Below are positions 23,255-34,539 of a stretch of 64,000 nt of DNA, piece by piece. Source of the stretch: Anisus vortex (taxonomy: Eukaryota; Mollusca; Gastropoda; Planorbidae); the NCBI GenBank assembly GCA_949126835.1, contig OX421492.1, positions 38,150,886 to 38,214,885 of the forward strand, given 5' to 3'. The position numbers were made by a program, and so were the translations under genes. How positions within the stretch are numbered: the first letter of the stretch is position 1; the number at the start of each line of letters is the position of its first letter. The notes under the pieces are model-generated. The model had not been told where the DNA came from. It was given only the letters and a program-made list of their open reading frames with translations, and ran no database searches.

Positions 23255-23530
23255 GTGTGTGTGTGTATGTGTGTGCGGTTATGTGTGGTTGTGTGTGTGT
23301 GTGCGTGTGTGTGGGCGGTTATGTGTGGTTGTGTGTGCGTTTAGGTGCTACGGTGCTTCAAGTTTGCATTTATGTTTTAAGGGTTTATTTTTTTCCCAGG
23401 CAATCTTACTCCGATGTTTACTGAAACATTCATGTTACATCGTGTGTGTGTGTGTCTGTGTATGTATGTGTGTGTGTATGTGTGTGTGTATGTGTGTGTG
23501 TATGTGTGTGTGTATGTGTGTGTGGCGGAT
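23255..23530. repeat. (GT)n microsatellites in two blocks
   Basis: GT-rich blocks with GTAT and GGTT interruptions lie at 23255-23340 and 23439-23523. Cys/Val frames through them are artefacts. Confidence 0.95.
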
Positions 23531-23639
23531 GATGGGGTGGGGAGCTATGGAGATCTGTATTTGCTACATTTCAAACCTGGATTAAAAAAATATCGAAATG
23601 GCAACAGACATTAGCAGTAGCAAAAAGCAAAAAGAGATA

Positions 23640-23671
23640 GATAGAGAGCGAGAGAGAGAGAGAGAGAGAGT

Positions 23672-23713
<42 letters not shown>

Positions 23714-23735
23714 GTGTGTGAGAGAGAGAGAGAGA
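23640..23735. repeat. (GA)n microsatellite
   Basis: GA dinucleotides with short GT and GATA interruptions. Confidence 0.97.
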
Positions 23736-23987
23736 AGAGGAATAGAAAAGTATATGTTATGTTACCTCAGGGAGTGTTAATATTGAATACCTACTATATT
23801 TATCTTATCTTATCATTTACAGGACGCAGTTTCTATACTATTATAAGCATGGGGAGACATACAATTAATAAGTGACACGACAATAAAGAAATACATTTTT
23901 TGAATGATTCAATTCTGTGAGAGTATTCATAACGCCTTCAATTCTGTGTTTACAATAGACCTGAGACAACACAAAGGTACACTATAG

Positions 23988-24730
23988 CAGAGGTCGGCAA
24001 CCTAAGACACGCGTGTTAAACTTAGCACGCAGGGCGACTTTCAATGGCACGCGAGGGATCTTCAAGAGGTGTTTTTCTTATTGATGAAAAAACTAACATT
24101 TTCTTTTTCTGAATGAGGAAAACTGACTGTTGAAGCCGATGTTTCTGAACGACATTGCTACACTTTTTAGTGAGTTGTACTTGCCTTTACAAGGACTAGA
24201 TCAAACAAAACTTGAACTGTTAGACCACTGGAATGGATTTGCATATATCTTGAGTGAAATCAATTCCAAAACATTTAACAACATGTACTTCCCTTTAATA
24301 AGGCATTTATTCATTTATTAAAATGCATAGTTGGGATTTTTCAGAGTACATCGAAGCACTCAAAGCTGAATTTTCTAAACAAAAGCTAGACTTTCAAAAT
24401 GATGGACTCAATTTTTCATACCTCATCAAGCCTGCCTGGCTTGATCTTACTACAACCTTCTTAGGTGTATATGATTTTAAGTGGAGGGATACTGGTAATT
24501 TAAAAATGCAGCAAGTTGAAATTTAAACATTAAAAGAAGGGCGTGAAAATGCGCCAATTTGCGGGAAAATCTATAACGAAGCTGCTTTGGAAAGTCATCT
24601 GCTATACTCAACTGCTATGCGTTCGCTCTACTTACACTTGTGAACATTATTTATTGCACATGAAAGCTGTGTTAAGCATTCAAAGAGGTCACTTACACTT
24701 CACTACTCAGACTAAATAAATATTCCATTA
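23988..24730 (+). pseudogene. Fossil hAT-superfamily DNA transposon
   Basis: The left end CAGAGGTCGGCAACC at 23988 matches the typical CAG-starting hAT terminus of the CAGNGGTCGGCAACC kind. Downstream, broken frames encode transposase pieces: LNDIATLFSELYLPLQG (from about 24140, where hAT proteins have an LxxLNxxLQG stretch), then WDFSEYIEALKAEFSKQKLD from about 24330. At 24636-24716 TCEHYLLHMKAVLS and a TTQTK end appear, the C-terminal hAT dimerisation region (usual form CEHLFSxMKxVxSxxRS). In-frame stops separate the pieces (for example TAA at 24319-24321 and near 24524), and most of the catalytic part is missing. I could not find a right inverted end. The vertebrate ZBED5/GTF2IRD2-like branch of hAT is the closest style, from memory of motifs only. 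Confidence 0.75.
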
Positions 24731-25940
24731 TAAATTGACGAAGAGCATTCAAGACAAGGCATTCATTAATTGATACAGACTAATTACATTTAAAATAGTT
24801 TTTACGCTCATCTTCTATAATTAAATATAAAAAGTACTTAATTAATTTAATATATATAACAGACTTTTTAATAGGATTATATTATGTAATTGTTGTAATT
24901 ATTAATGTTTAAAAGATAATCTCCTCAAATGGACAAACAATTAATGCAGGAAATGTTTTTTTAAATTTATTTTATACCTCTAATAATTAAATCTTGTAAT
25001 GAATACATACTGCTAGATTTATAAAAAGAAATAATAATTAGTCAGTAATAATTGTTGTATTAGAAAACATAATTTGTTTGGCATCACTACTAAATCAAAT
25101 TTAAACACTTTATTTTTAATTTAAGGGAGATAATTAACTCGTTCTATTTGCGATAATAACCTTTTTCTAATTTTTTATTTTTTTTAATTTTTGTAAATAC
25201 TAAATGGCCTACAACTTGAAACTTTATAATGATCTAACTGTAAAAAGTAGTGGAAGTGTATATAAATATATGACTAAAAAATTTATATGCATATTTTAAA
25301 CATTACATTAACTACCCAATTTGTATTATTACTACGAATCGATTCCACTTAACTGTACTGTTGTGGCATCTTGACATATCAATATAAATTAAATTATCAA
25401 ATAAACTGAGAACAATATATTTAACTAAGCTTAATATTTGCAGTTGCTAGATCCTTATCTAGACAACCACATTAAAATGTTAAGAAAATAATTACCATAT
25501 ATGGTAAAGTTTAGTAATAAAATTTGGTATAAATGCAAATAAAAAGGATGATAATCACAAACACTTAATATTTTATAATTAAATATAAAACGCTTTAACC
25601 ATTTTCTCAATAAATTTCCTTTTTTTTCCTTGGTCTTGTTACGGAGTTCAATTGTCTTTAAAAACATAATTTAAACAATATAATAAAGCAGGTTGGAATT
25701 CAGGCTGTTGGCACCCTAAATGATTTGGGAATTCTAGTTTGGCACACGATTAGCAAAGGATGCCGCCCCTGCACTATAGTACCGCCTCGTCTAGACAGAC
25801 TGGCCCGGGGAGTGGGTCATGTTCTGTTGTGTCTCCCACGCATGCGTAAACGCCTAGTTACAAGCCGGACGTTGCCTGGAGGGGGTATCTTGACTATCTC
25901 ATTGTGTGCGTTTACAGCATGACTGCATCAAACTGCATAG
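24731..25940. other. A/T-rich DNA, no gene seen
   Basis: 24731-25680 is extremely A/T-rich and featureless. 25690-25930 is more GC-rich (GCCGCCCCTGC, CTGGCCCGGGG) without a recognisable frame or family. Confidence 0.5.
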
Positions 25941-25948
25941 CTAGGGAG

Positions 25949-26270
25949 CAGTAGCGTATTTAGGCATGTTCCACATGTTCCATTGGAACAGGGGCCCCCA
26001 CACAAAAGGGGCCCCCACACATCACAAACATAATTGTTTTAGTGACATCCTCATTCTTTCGTTGAAACTGTAAAAAAAATGTATTTATTCCCCTACAATT
26101 TTAAGCGCTCCAGTTCAACCAAGCTGAGCACAACATACAATTTATGATTTTACAGAATGTAACTTGAATTACAGGCACTTTTCTGAATTATGTGGAAGGC
26201 AGGGCGAGGCCACGAGGGGCCCCTTACATAAATTTGGAACAGGGCCCCCACAATCCTAAATACGGCCCTG
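25949..26270. mobile_element. hAT-type MITE with perfect 8-bp target duplication
   Basis: The 322-bp element has inverted ends CAGTAGCGTATTTAGG and CAGGGCCGTATTTAGG (the right end read inward). It is flanked by identical CTAGGGAG at 25941-25948 and 26271-26278. An 8-bp duplication and CAG ends are the hAT signature. GGGGCCCCCACAC words recur near both ends, possible subterminal transposase-binding repeats. There is no coding capacity. The intact duplication and good ends suggest a fairly young insertion. Confidence 0.93.
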
Positions 26271-26419
26271 CTAGGGAGTGTTCGCACTTGGACCGAGCGG
26301 TACAAAGAATACCCTGTAGATTGTGTGACTAGGATTGGTGACGCGTGGGGTGGACTTAGAGATGTAAATATTTAAAAAGGAAGTCCAGATATAGCTTTAT
26401 TTATCAAATTACAGTTTGT

Positions 26420-27035
26420 CTCTCTATCTATCTTTCTACCTATCCCATCTATCTATCTATTTCTCTTCCGGACGTGTAAACCACCGATACGCTCCCATTA
26501 AGAGTACACCGATTGGTTTAACGCATAGGGACAGCCCCCGTTGCGCGTCCGATATTTCATTTCACAGACGAGAGCCATAGACTTGATGGGGAGGAAGCAA
26601 TGTTCGCAAAAACGTGTTTCGCCAAGCCCGGTGCCTGGATGTTCAGGCCTGGAATTTGTGTTACCGGATGACAGTGCAGGAATACGAGCGAGCCACCACG
26701 TCGATGTTCCTTTAGAATTCCGCAGGCGGGTAAAAGAAGAGTAGTGCATGTGACTGCGGATAACGTACCCTTTGTTACGCGGAACACCCGGGGCGGGGTG
26801 GCTAGTCTCGGACATGATCTTGAAGTGTCCCAGTCTCGATCCTTGTAACGTTACGTCCTGGACTTTGTATCTATTTAGGTCTATCTATCTAGGACTATCT
26901 ATCTGTATATATAGGTCTATCTATCTAGGACTATCTATCTAGGACTATCTATCTGTATATCTATCTAGTCCTATCTACAATTTATTTATCTAGGCATATC
27001 GGTCTATCTACTTCTGTGTCTATCATCTACCTGTC
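26420..27035. repeat. Degenerate CTATCTAT/ATCTAGG repeat
   Basis: CTATCTATCTAGGA words occur at 26420-26465 and 26868-27035. The intervening 26470-26860 is a separate, more GC-rich block. Confidence 0.85.
26590..26830. mobile_element. Interspersed repeat (family B), shared with 39290-39360
   Basis: TCGCCAAGCCCGGTGCCTGGATG followed by CAAGCCT-like sequence is shared with 39310-39350, and both then diverge. It may be a tRNA-related SINE segment. The block is flanked by CTATCTAT repeats. Frames on both strands here are repeat-derived. Confidence 0.4.
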
Positions 27036-28088
27036 TGTCCATAGCTAGGCATAGTAAGAGAATATTTATATAAATATTTACATAAATGTATTCGTTGAAT
27101 CATGTACCTGACAAAAGAACTCTCCAGCTATTTAGCTTTAATGTGACGTCACATTGTCCTTGGGAATCAGAACATAGATTGTTCTCTACCTATAAATGGA
27201 CCTAGAAACGAACCGTGGGCTTACATGTGACCTGCTCGTACACTGCTGCACCCGCCCATTTCTTTATGCCCAATAATTCAATGTGTAATTCACATCCCTA
27301 AAAGACTCCCCCTTTTAATGCTCAAACCTTCCATTTGATAATATTTACACAGAATCGTGTACGTTTTCAAAAACATATCCGTGTTAGTTGTGATTGAGTG
27401 AAGAACACGTGAAAGACCCCCCCCCCCTCCTCCCTCAGCTAAAACCATCAAACAAGGCATAAGAAATCTGCCCATCTACAGGTGTTCTTCAACTATAAGC
27501 AAAGACCAAAATGAAAAGTAAAAAAAGACCCTCACACAGTAAACCAAAAAGACAAAGAAATGAAAACCAAATATAAGGGTTTTAATCCCAAACATAACCA
27601 TCCGTAGTGAAGTTAATTGGGGGGCTAATCTTATCTTATATTTTAAAGACCCTATTTCTATAGATGAAGATTATCACGTTCTACTCCTTAATCCTTGTTT
27701 TCGTTTAGTTTAGCATTTTGATAAGTGCTCGAAATGATCAGTTGTTTATTTTCTTATCTTTACGAAGCTAAACATTTCTATGATTGCCTGTCTCGTGGGA
27801 AGAACATTTATAAACATTTGTAATCGCTTATGGAGTAAGATGAATCTATTTCTCTCTTTTTACTGAAAATAATTTTGTTGTTGTTGTGTTTACAAGTTAG
27901 AAGTTAATGCTTTGTGTATTATTACTTATTTGACGTACGGTATAGGCTACAGGCAAAACACACAGGGGTTCTAACTTTGTGATTTAAAAGCTCCGTAGAA
28001 CAATATAATCACATCTAGATATTACTATGGTGATGCCTATTTTATACATTTAAACACAACTAAGTTACCTTGGTTCGCAATGTAAGTC
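27036..28088. other. A/T-rich DNA, no gene seen
   Basis: A C-run lies at 27418-27428. No array, element end or exon-like frame was recognised. Confidence 0.5.
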
Positions 28089-28320
28089 CATGAACCTGAC
28101 ATGAACCTGACATGAACCTGACATGAACTTGACATGAACTTGACATGAACTTGACATGAACCTGACATGAACCTGACATGAACCTGACATGAACCTGACA
28201 TGAACCTGACATGAACCTGACATGAACCTGACATGAGCCTGACATGAACCTGACATGAACCTGACATGAACCTGACATGAACCTGACATGAACCTGACAT
28301 GAACCTGACATGAACCTGAC
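28089..28320. repeat. 11-bp minisatellite, about 21 copies
   Basis: The unit ATGAACCTGAC is repeated nearly perfectly, with ACTTGAC variants clustered in three adjacent copies. An 11-bp stop-free unit keeps all minus-strand frames open with an 11-residue period (MSGSCQVHVRF). No gene is called. Confidence 0.98.
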
Positions 28321-28351
28321 AATTCATTGTTTTGGTATAGGTAAAGATTAT

Positions 28352-28644
28352 GAGGCACGGTAGCCGAGCGGCAGCGCGTTCGACTGGCGATCCTGGGGTC
28401 CTGGGTTCTAATCCTGGTGCAGACTCTGCAGACTAGGATTTTTTCCCAGGATTTGAGTGTGTCCCTGAGTCTACCCAGCTCTTATGGGTACCTGACCTTA
28501 ATTGGGGTAAAGTAAAGGCAGCTGTGCATAGTGCTGGCCACTCAATCACCTAGTATGCCGTGGCCACGGAAACTGGTGAACGCTGCTTCATCGGACCTAT
28601 GGATCAATTAGGTCCGACGGGATACTTTACTTTTTTTTATATAC
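28352..28644 (+). mobile_element. Full-length tRNA-derived SINE (family A) with target duplication
   Basis: The 293-bp element has A box TAGCCGAGCGG (28361-28371) and B box GGTTCTAATCC (28404-28414) with normal tRNA spacing. A body follows with GTCCCTGAGTCTACCCAGC, GGGTACCTGACC, GCCGTGGCCACGGAAACTGG and GGTCCGACGGGATACTTTAC, then a T-rich end. It is flanked by TAAAGATTAT at 28342-28351 and 28645-28654, a 10-bp target duplication from LINE-driven insertion. The GAGCGG wording resembles a leucine or serine tRNA parent. It is the master-like copy for the truncated copies at 9689, 37250, 42370 and 49298. Confidence 0.93.
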
Positions 28645-28654
28645 TAAAGATTAT

Positions 28655-29958
28655 AAATGGTTGAAGATGTACATAAACAAAACTCCTGCTTGTAGTATTA
28701 TATTGTCATAGACTAAGTATACTAATCCTCTTTTTACTATTTCGGTTCATTACACCAGTCAATTGTAGTTTACCTGAGGTTTATGCCCAGTCGATTACTG
28801 GTATCAGGTTCCCTAGCAAAGATTGGTATACCAAACCCATTGACAGCCTCTAGATCTAGACAAATATACCAGGATTTAAACCTCCCAGGATTTAAAACCG
28901 CGACATTCAGATTTATCAGAATGACTACTATCGCCCGGCCAATATGTCACACTAACAAATACGTCATATGCTGACCCTGTTCAAAGCTTTTCAAAACAAT
29001 TGAACGTATACTGTTTCGGAATATTTATGTGTTTTTTTTTAAACTATCTGTTAAGAAAAGGATTTGACTTGTAGAATCTGAAAGAATATCAGTTTAAATT
29101 GCCAATGATTAAATTTCATGCCAGACGTTACGTAATACCAACACGTTTCAAGAACGAATACAAATAAATATTGCAGAGTAAGCATTACAGAGAAATAGCG
29201 CAGTGGTGCCCAGTCTGTGATAATTCGTACCCATACTGCAAGACTGACGGGCAAGGATTCTCTCAACCCCCTACCTACAAAAAAAGCCCACTCAGTTAAA
29301 CTTATAACGAAAATGGATTCAAACCCGAGACTTTTGGAATGGCAGTCAGAGCACGTGCTAGAGATATGATGTTATTAGAAAATGCAAAATTTAACAATCG
29401 TATCCATGTTTTTCTTATACAACAAAGTCAGACCAAGAAACACAGAAGTCAGAAATAGTCAACCCATCTTTGATTGTTACGACCGATTCTCACAGCCACA
29501 AAGTGACCAATTGTACCCATCTTTTTTTATCTTGACCACTAGGGTCCAGTAAGTTGGTTAGCTATTGAAGGAAATGGAGCTAGTGGTCTTTTCCTTTTCT
29601 GTATCACTAAACGTGTACGCTATAGGAAATTACCAGTTTCCCCAACGGATGGTCAATGGGGGGACGCAACTCCGTCCACACGGGAGCTAACTTAGGCTGG
29701 ACAATTAACTGACCACCAGAATAACATGCATTCATTTTTTGCTCTTAAGTTTTGACAATATATTTGAATAAAGTATTACATTGTTAATTTGATATTTTTA
29801 TTTTCATATACATGTAAATGTAAAATTTGGAATAAATAAAAAAAGTTAACATTTTCTAAAAGTGAAAACTTTCATTCTTGTATTTATTATAACTATATTC
29901 TTTTATGTTACGATTGGCGTATCTACTTTGATGTTTAAAAAAAAATCATTGCAACTAT
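28655..29958. other. Unassigned DNA with possible tRNA-like SINE remnants
   Basis: On the minus strand GGTTTTAAATCC near 28881-28892 and GGGTTTGAATCC near 29311-29322 resemble B boxes, the latter followed upstream by AGTCTCG and tRNA-like words. No bodies or ends could be defined, so these are only hints. No gene was seen. Confidence 0.35.
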
Positions 29959-29959
29959 T

Positions 29960-30507
29960 TCCAGTATTTATATCCAGTAATCTATATTCAGTAATCTACA
30001 TATAGTAATCTACATCCAGTAATCTATATTCAGTAATCTACATCCAGTAATCTACATCCAGTTATCTACATCCAGTAATCTACATCCAGTAATCTATATT
30101 CAGTAATCTATATTCAGTAATCTATATCCAGTAATTTTTATCCAGCAGTCTATATCCAGTAATCTATATCCAGAAATCTATATCCAGTAATCTATATTCA
30201 GTAATTTATATCCAGTAATTTATATCCAGTAATCTATATTCAGTAATCTATATTCAGTAATCTATATCCAGTAATCTATCTCCAGTTATCTATATCCAGT
30301 AATCTATATTCAGTAATATATATCAAGTAATCTATATCCAGTAATCTATATCCAGTAATCTATATCCAGTAATCTATGTCCAGTAATCTATATCCAGTAA
30401 TCTATATCCAGTAATTTATATCCAGTAATCTATATCCAGTAATCTACATCTAGTAATCTATATCCAGTATCTATATCCAGCAATCTATATTTAGTATCCA
30501 TGTCCAA
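29960..30507. repeat. 14-bp minisatellite, about 38 copies
   Basis: The unit CCAGTAATCTATAT is repeated with TTCAG, CAGTTATC and TTTAT variants. It is more diverged than the 17-bp and 37-bp arrays. Confidence 0.97.
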
Positions 30508-31194
30508 TAGATTGAAACGAACTGTGTATTTTTAACATTCAACAGGTGTCCAAATAAAATATTTCACCTTACAAAAGACATAAATTAAGGCTTACATTAC
30601 AAAACCTGGTTAAAAGAACTCATAGATATTTCTATATTTCTGAAAAAAAAAAGTCCTGCCAGAGATATGTCTGCGAGTTCAAGGAATTTTTCTGTTAGTT
30701 TTTTTGAAACACCTATGCATCATCTGTTGTTTTTTTATAGTTTTAATATAGAAGTAATATGTAAATATTTGGAGTGGAATTGTTTGTGAAAGTAAAAAAA
30801 GACTGCATGTTTCCCCAGCAAGAGATTGATAACGTAAATTCTACAGCAGATAACAATAAGAAGCAAGTCAAAAGTTCCACAATTGTGTTTTGTCAATATT
30901 ATTATGTTGGAAAGAAAATACCGTTATTTGGTGCGTATGACTATGTATTATATATTGTTATATAAAGTATAGAGTAAATGCAGTAGTTTTTAGTAATTGT
31001 TGTTTATCAGGCTAGTTATCAATAAAACAAACTAATTTTTCAATGTAAAATTACTATTGCCTGTTACAGATTATTGATGTTTATGTTAGTCTTTGGTATG
31101 TTTTCACTTAAAGTAAACTTGGCTTTTATACATGTTGTAAAATTTCAAGTGTACTTAATTTTTTTGTTATATATGTCAGCCATAGTTTTTATAA
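30508..31194. other. A/T-rich DNA, no gene seen
   Basis: A 63-codon plus frame from 30774 (MELFVKVKKDCMFPQQEIDN) has no known family and no splice context. Confidence 0.45.
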
Positions 31195-31620
31195 TTATTA
31201 TAATGTTTATGTTAGCCTTACTTAATTCGTATGTGGTAAATGTTAGCCACAGTTAATTATTATGTTGTAGTGTTGCCTAAGTTAATTCTTATGTTGTATA
31301 TGTTAGCCACAGTTAATTATTATGTTGTATTTGTTAGCCCAGCCTTATTCTTATGTTGTATATGTTAGCCCAGCTTAATTATTATGTTGTATATGTTAGC
31401 CACAGTTAATTCTTCTGTTGTATTTGTTACCCACAGTTAATTCTTATGTTATAAATGTTAGCCATAGTTAATTCTTATGTTGTATTGTATGTTAGCCCAG
31501 CTTAATTCTTATGTCGTAAATATTAGTCTAACATACCAATTATATTGTGTACGTTGTCCCAACTTAATTCTTCTGTTGTATATGTAAGCCTAACTAAATT
31601 GTTGTATATGTCAGGCCTAA
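31195..31620. repeat. ~32-bp minisatellite, about 13 copies
   Basis: The unit joins AGTTAATTATTATGTTGTAT and ATGTTAGCCAC, with length and base variation. Weaker traces (TTTATGTTAG) extend left to about 31080. Confidence 0.92.
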
Positions 31621-32422
31621 TTGAAATGTTTGTTGTCAAGTTAACTTAACATTTTTGTTTGATTAGTAACAAGTTAACGAAAACTGTCTGTAGCGTTCTA
31701 ATAACCTTTTTCTTGTAATGTATTTTTTTAAAATATAATTTCTACACAAGTGACTACAACAAAAAAAAATCAGTTAAAAAAACAAAATCTAATTAGAATA
31801 TATTGATTGTTATTTTTTATTTTCATGTATTATGTATATCTAGTTTTATTCTTGTATTCTAGTTTGCGGTTCATGCTTTTATGTTATCATGTCTCTATTT
31901 CCATTTTTAAATTTTACTTAAATAGGTTTTATTATTTCAAGATGTGTTGAATTTTAGAACACGTTGTATTGCCCGAGTAGGCAGGAGAATTTTCTATTTA
32001 TATAGTGTCGTTTGTTTTTCTGAATGAAATTAAAAAGAGAGTTACTGAGTTTTGTTTAGTCTTCAAACAAACGCAATTAATAACTCAACTGACTGCGTGT
32101 TTTAAAATGTCCACTGGTGTTATAAAATGTCCACTGATTCCATGGTATATGTCAAATTAACAAACACACTGAATCAGAATTTTTCAAAGTTTTAAAAGCT
32201 AAATGTCTTTTGGACTTATAGAAAACCCACTTCGGCGATCACACACATAAATCTGTCTCTGTGTGTATGTTTGTGTGTATGTTTGTGTGTGTGATTGTAT
32301 GTGTAGGTTTAATAACAAGAAACGAAAATGTGTTTTGCAAATACTCTCAGCTGGCACTTGGTGAATATTTACACAATACAATTTTAACCCACAAACAAAC
32401 AAAACACAAACAGGATTCCTAC
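31621..32422. other. A/T-rich DNA, no gene seen
   Basis: TAAAATGTCCACTG occurs twice at 32103-32138. A GTGTATGTTT repeat lies at 32261-32300. On the minus strand 32199-32422 would be intron downstream of the candidate exon. Confidence 0.45.
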
Positions 32423-32540
32423 CTTCCGTTGTTTTCCTATCAGGTTTGGTCTCAGCAATTTCCATCAAGTCTGAGAAGATATTTTTAAAAAGCCACATAA
32501 GACACCAAGGGTTAATTCCTTTAGTTTCGGCATAAGCTCT
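32423..32540 (-). CDS. Candidate internal exon of an unidentified gene
   Basis: Read on the minus strand, a T-rich tract ends TTTATTTTGTTTTCAG directly before 32540. The next 118 bases encode RAYAETKGINPWCLMWLF, then KNIFSDLMEIAETKPDR and KTTE, followed by GAAG|GTAGGA, an acceptable 5' splice site at 32423/32422. The frame has no stop, a mixed amino acid composition, tryptophans and acidic/basic alternation. It contrasts sharply with the A/T-rich hydrophobic readings on either side, which is what a real exon in non-coding DNA looks like. The exon would begin in phase 0 and end one base into a codon. I do not recognise the protein. No partner exon was found in the window, so the gene would have introns of many kilobases or the exon could be a relic. 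Function unknown. Confidence 0.5.
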
Positions 32541-33189
32541 CTGAAAACAAAATAAATATAAAACAAATAGCATTAGCCATTTCAAAACTAAATATTGTGT
32601 CAATTTTTTTTCTTTCAAATAAAAAATAATAATAATTAGGGCTAAACCTAAAATTACAATAATTATTAATAAAGAAACAATATTGGCAGAGGTCCAAATA
32701 TATTTTTTAAAGAAAAGAACAACAACAAAAAAAATAAAAATAACACCATAGCTAAAAATGAAATAATTCCAATCAATACAAGCAACTGAACTGAACAACA
32801 ACATTATTAAATACAAACAAAGGGAACGGGCGAAACACTATAATCCTGTTAAGAAATTAATATTGGTTAATTTGCATTCTAAATGAGGTTTCTGTAATGT
32901 ATATATTTAAATATAGATAATTAAAATCAAACTGCACGATGATTCTAGCCCAATAAAAGAAAATAGTAATAAATAAGATATAGTAATAAATTCAAAGAGT
33001 CCAGTGTTGGGGACGTAGAATGAAGTTAATGTATTAGTTTAGTGCAGCATAGAAACACCATTAGGTGTCGCCACTGAAGGCGTGGGCGGTGGAATGGTTT
33101 GGGTCCTCATCTTAAAGTCCTCAAGCCATCACTCCCTTTTTAAAACATTAATTCTTTATAGGGGTTTAGCAATTATATTTGTGTTTAAA
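32541..33189. other. A/T-rich DNA, no gene seen
   Basis: The minus-strand frame through 32541-32816 is hydrophobic and A/T-driven, and is likely intron if the neighbouring exon is real. Confidence 0.45.
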
Positions 33190-33530
33190 CATATAGACTA
33201 TATACAACGCCGGGGAGCGGTAAACACGGTCAGCACTATGTACAAGATCTTGAAACGCCACGTTGAAATGTCCACACAGCCAGGTCGCATCCAACAGGTG
33301 TCCAGTTGTACCCGTGGTCATCATCTCAAACTGCATTTCCCATACACACGCACCGACGTCTACAAATATTCTTTTTTTTCCGTCAGCCATTAGACTTTGG
33401 AAAACATTGGACCAGGCCTCCCTCACTGCCCTTTCTGTACCGTCTTTCAAATCTTCACTGAAGGGCTGGACTAAATACTTGAAGCGAAACTCTGTCATCT
33501 GTTTGTTATTCGTGTTAGAGATGTTTTAAA
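33190..33530 (+). pseudogene. LINE reverse-transcriptase C-terminal fragment, frameshifted
   Basis: The plus strand encodes TMYKILKRHVEM, then TDVYKYSFF in one frame, and continues FPSAIRLWKTLDQASL and SFKSSLKGWTKYL in another. The break falls in the T-run at 33371-33380. Together they follow the usual tail of jockey/RTE-like non-LTR polymerases: a MLYKI-type helix, a YKYSFFPRTI-x-x-WN-x-LP segment and an F-x-x-x-L end. The switch at a homopolymer could be a real frameshift or an assembly error. Most of the protein is absent and there is no tail of simple repeats. This is a dead fragment with no cellular function inferred. Confidence 0.75.
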
Positions 33531-33989
33531 ATTGTATATATATAGTTAAATTGTGGAATCTTTCCTTGGTCCTAACGGGGTCTCCACAATAATATGAAGA
33601 AGAAAAAGAAGAAATATGTAGTAAACAGAATTGTAAATTTCGTTGAGCAGATCCACCTCTTCTTAACCTTGAAATGCTGGCTACGCCATCTACAAACAAC
33701 TTGTTTATTGTTTTGTTTACTTGCTGTGGACGGAGGTTTATTTCTAGTCGAGTATAAATGTCCATCATGAATAAAATGATGGTTAAATAAGTCGACAGAT
33801 GATTATATGTCGCTTATAGCCTACGTAAATATGAAGTCCACCAAGAGAAAGCTGTCTTGGGCTAATAAATAAAACTCCGTTCAGTTTTGTTTTCGTTTTT
33901 TAATTAACGAGAGTTGTTAATTTTAAATGTTTAATATACATTTTTGTTTTAAAAAAAGATCATTATCACTCCCTTTATTTTAAGTTGCA
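33531..33989. other. Unassigned DNA
   Basis: A minus-strand frame at 33526-33768 has no domain. No repeats were recognised. Confidence 0.45.
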
Positions 33990-34430
33990 ATTTCTGTCTG
34001 TCTGATTGCAATCATGCGTCGTGGGAGCAAGAATTGGCTTCGATTTTTGACCACTTCCCGTGGTCCAATCGAGCTGAAATTAGGACAGCAGACTTGTGGC
34101 GACTAACAATACATTCTATCAAATTTTCAGTTAAAACAACTTAATAATACTACACTTGTGACAATATTCATTTCTTAAAAGGAAAATATAAGTAAAATTT
34201 TGGTTTCACTTTAAAAATGCCTGTGCAACTTTTTATAGTGTTTCGACGCAAAGCTAGAAAAAAAAATTATGCGCTAAGATTATTTTTAGAACAATTCATA
34301 CGGAGTAAGGAGATATTTTTGATATTTGCGACACATATATTTTTCTGTACGATTCATTTGCAGTAGTCAATCCATTATTTAATTACATGATGGTAAACTT
34401 AGTTTGCAAAAAAAAGGGAGCATAATAAAA
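33990..34430 (-). mobile_element. Interspersed repeat family X, copy 3 (inverted, diverged)
   Basis: On the minus strand it carries the same landmarks as the other copies: TTTATTATGCTCCC, AAACTAAGTTTA, TTTTTTTTCTAGCTTTG, GAATGTATTGTTAGTCGCC, ATTTCAGCTCGATTGGACC, ACGGGAAGTGGTC and a CAGACAGACAG tail. The middle third, including TCTTCCGGTAGAGG, is replaced or lost. The equivalent open frame is broken. Confidence 0.7.
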
Positions 34431-34539
34431 ACTTCGTTTTAATGGTTTTCTTGTTTTTAAAGATGTTTATTGTAAATTACTTTTTTTTCTTTGTAGCAAA
34501 ATATTGTTTTTAAGTAATTGTGATTTTAAATGCACAGCT

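Noticed and set aside
26498..26815. 105-residue minus-strand gene
   Set aside because: Part of the sequence recurs at 39285-39365, so it is repeat-derived; no domain.
28037..28358. Repetitive MSGSCQVHVRF protein
   Set aside because: Artefact of an 11-bp array with no stops in any minus frame.
28353..28420. Functional tRNA gene
   Set aside because: It is the head of a SINE with target duplications; the T stem does not pair.
32199..32816. A 205-residue minus-strand membrane protein
   Set aside because: Hydrophobic parts come from A/T-rich DNA with intron-like character; only 32423-32540 looks coding and it is bounded by splice-like sites.
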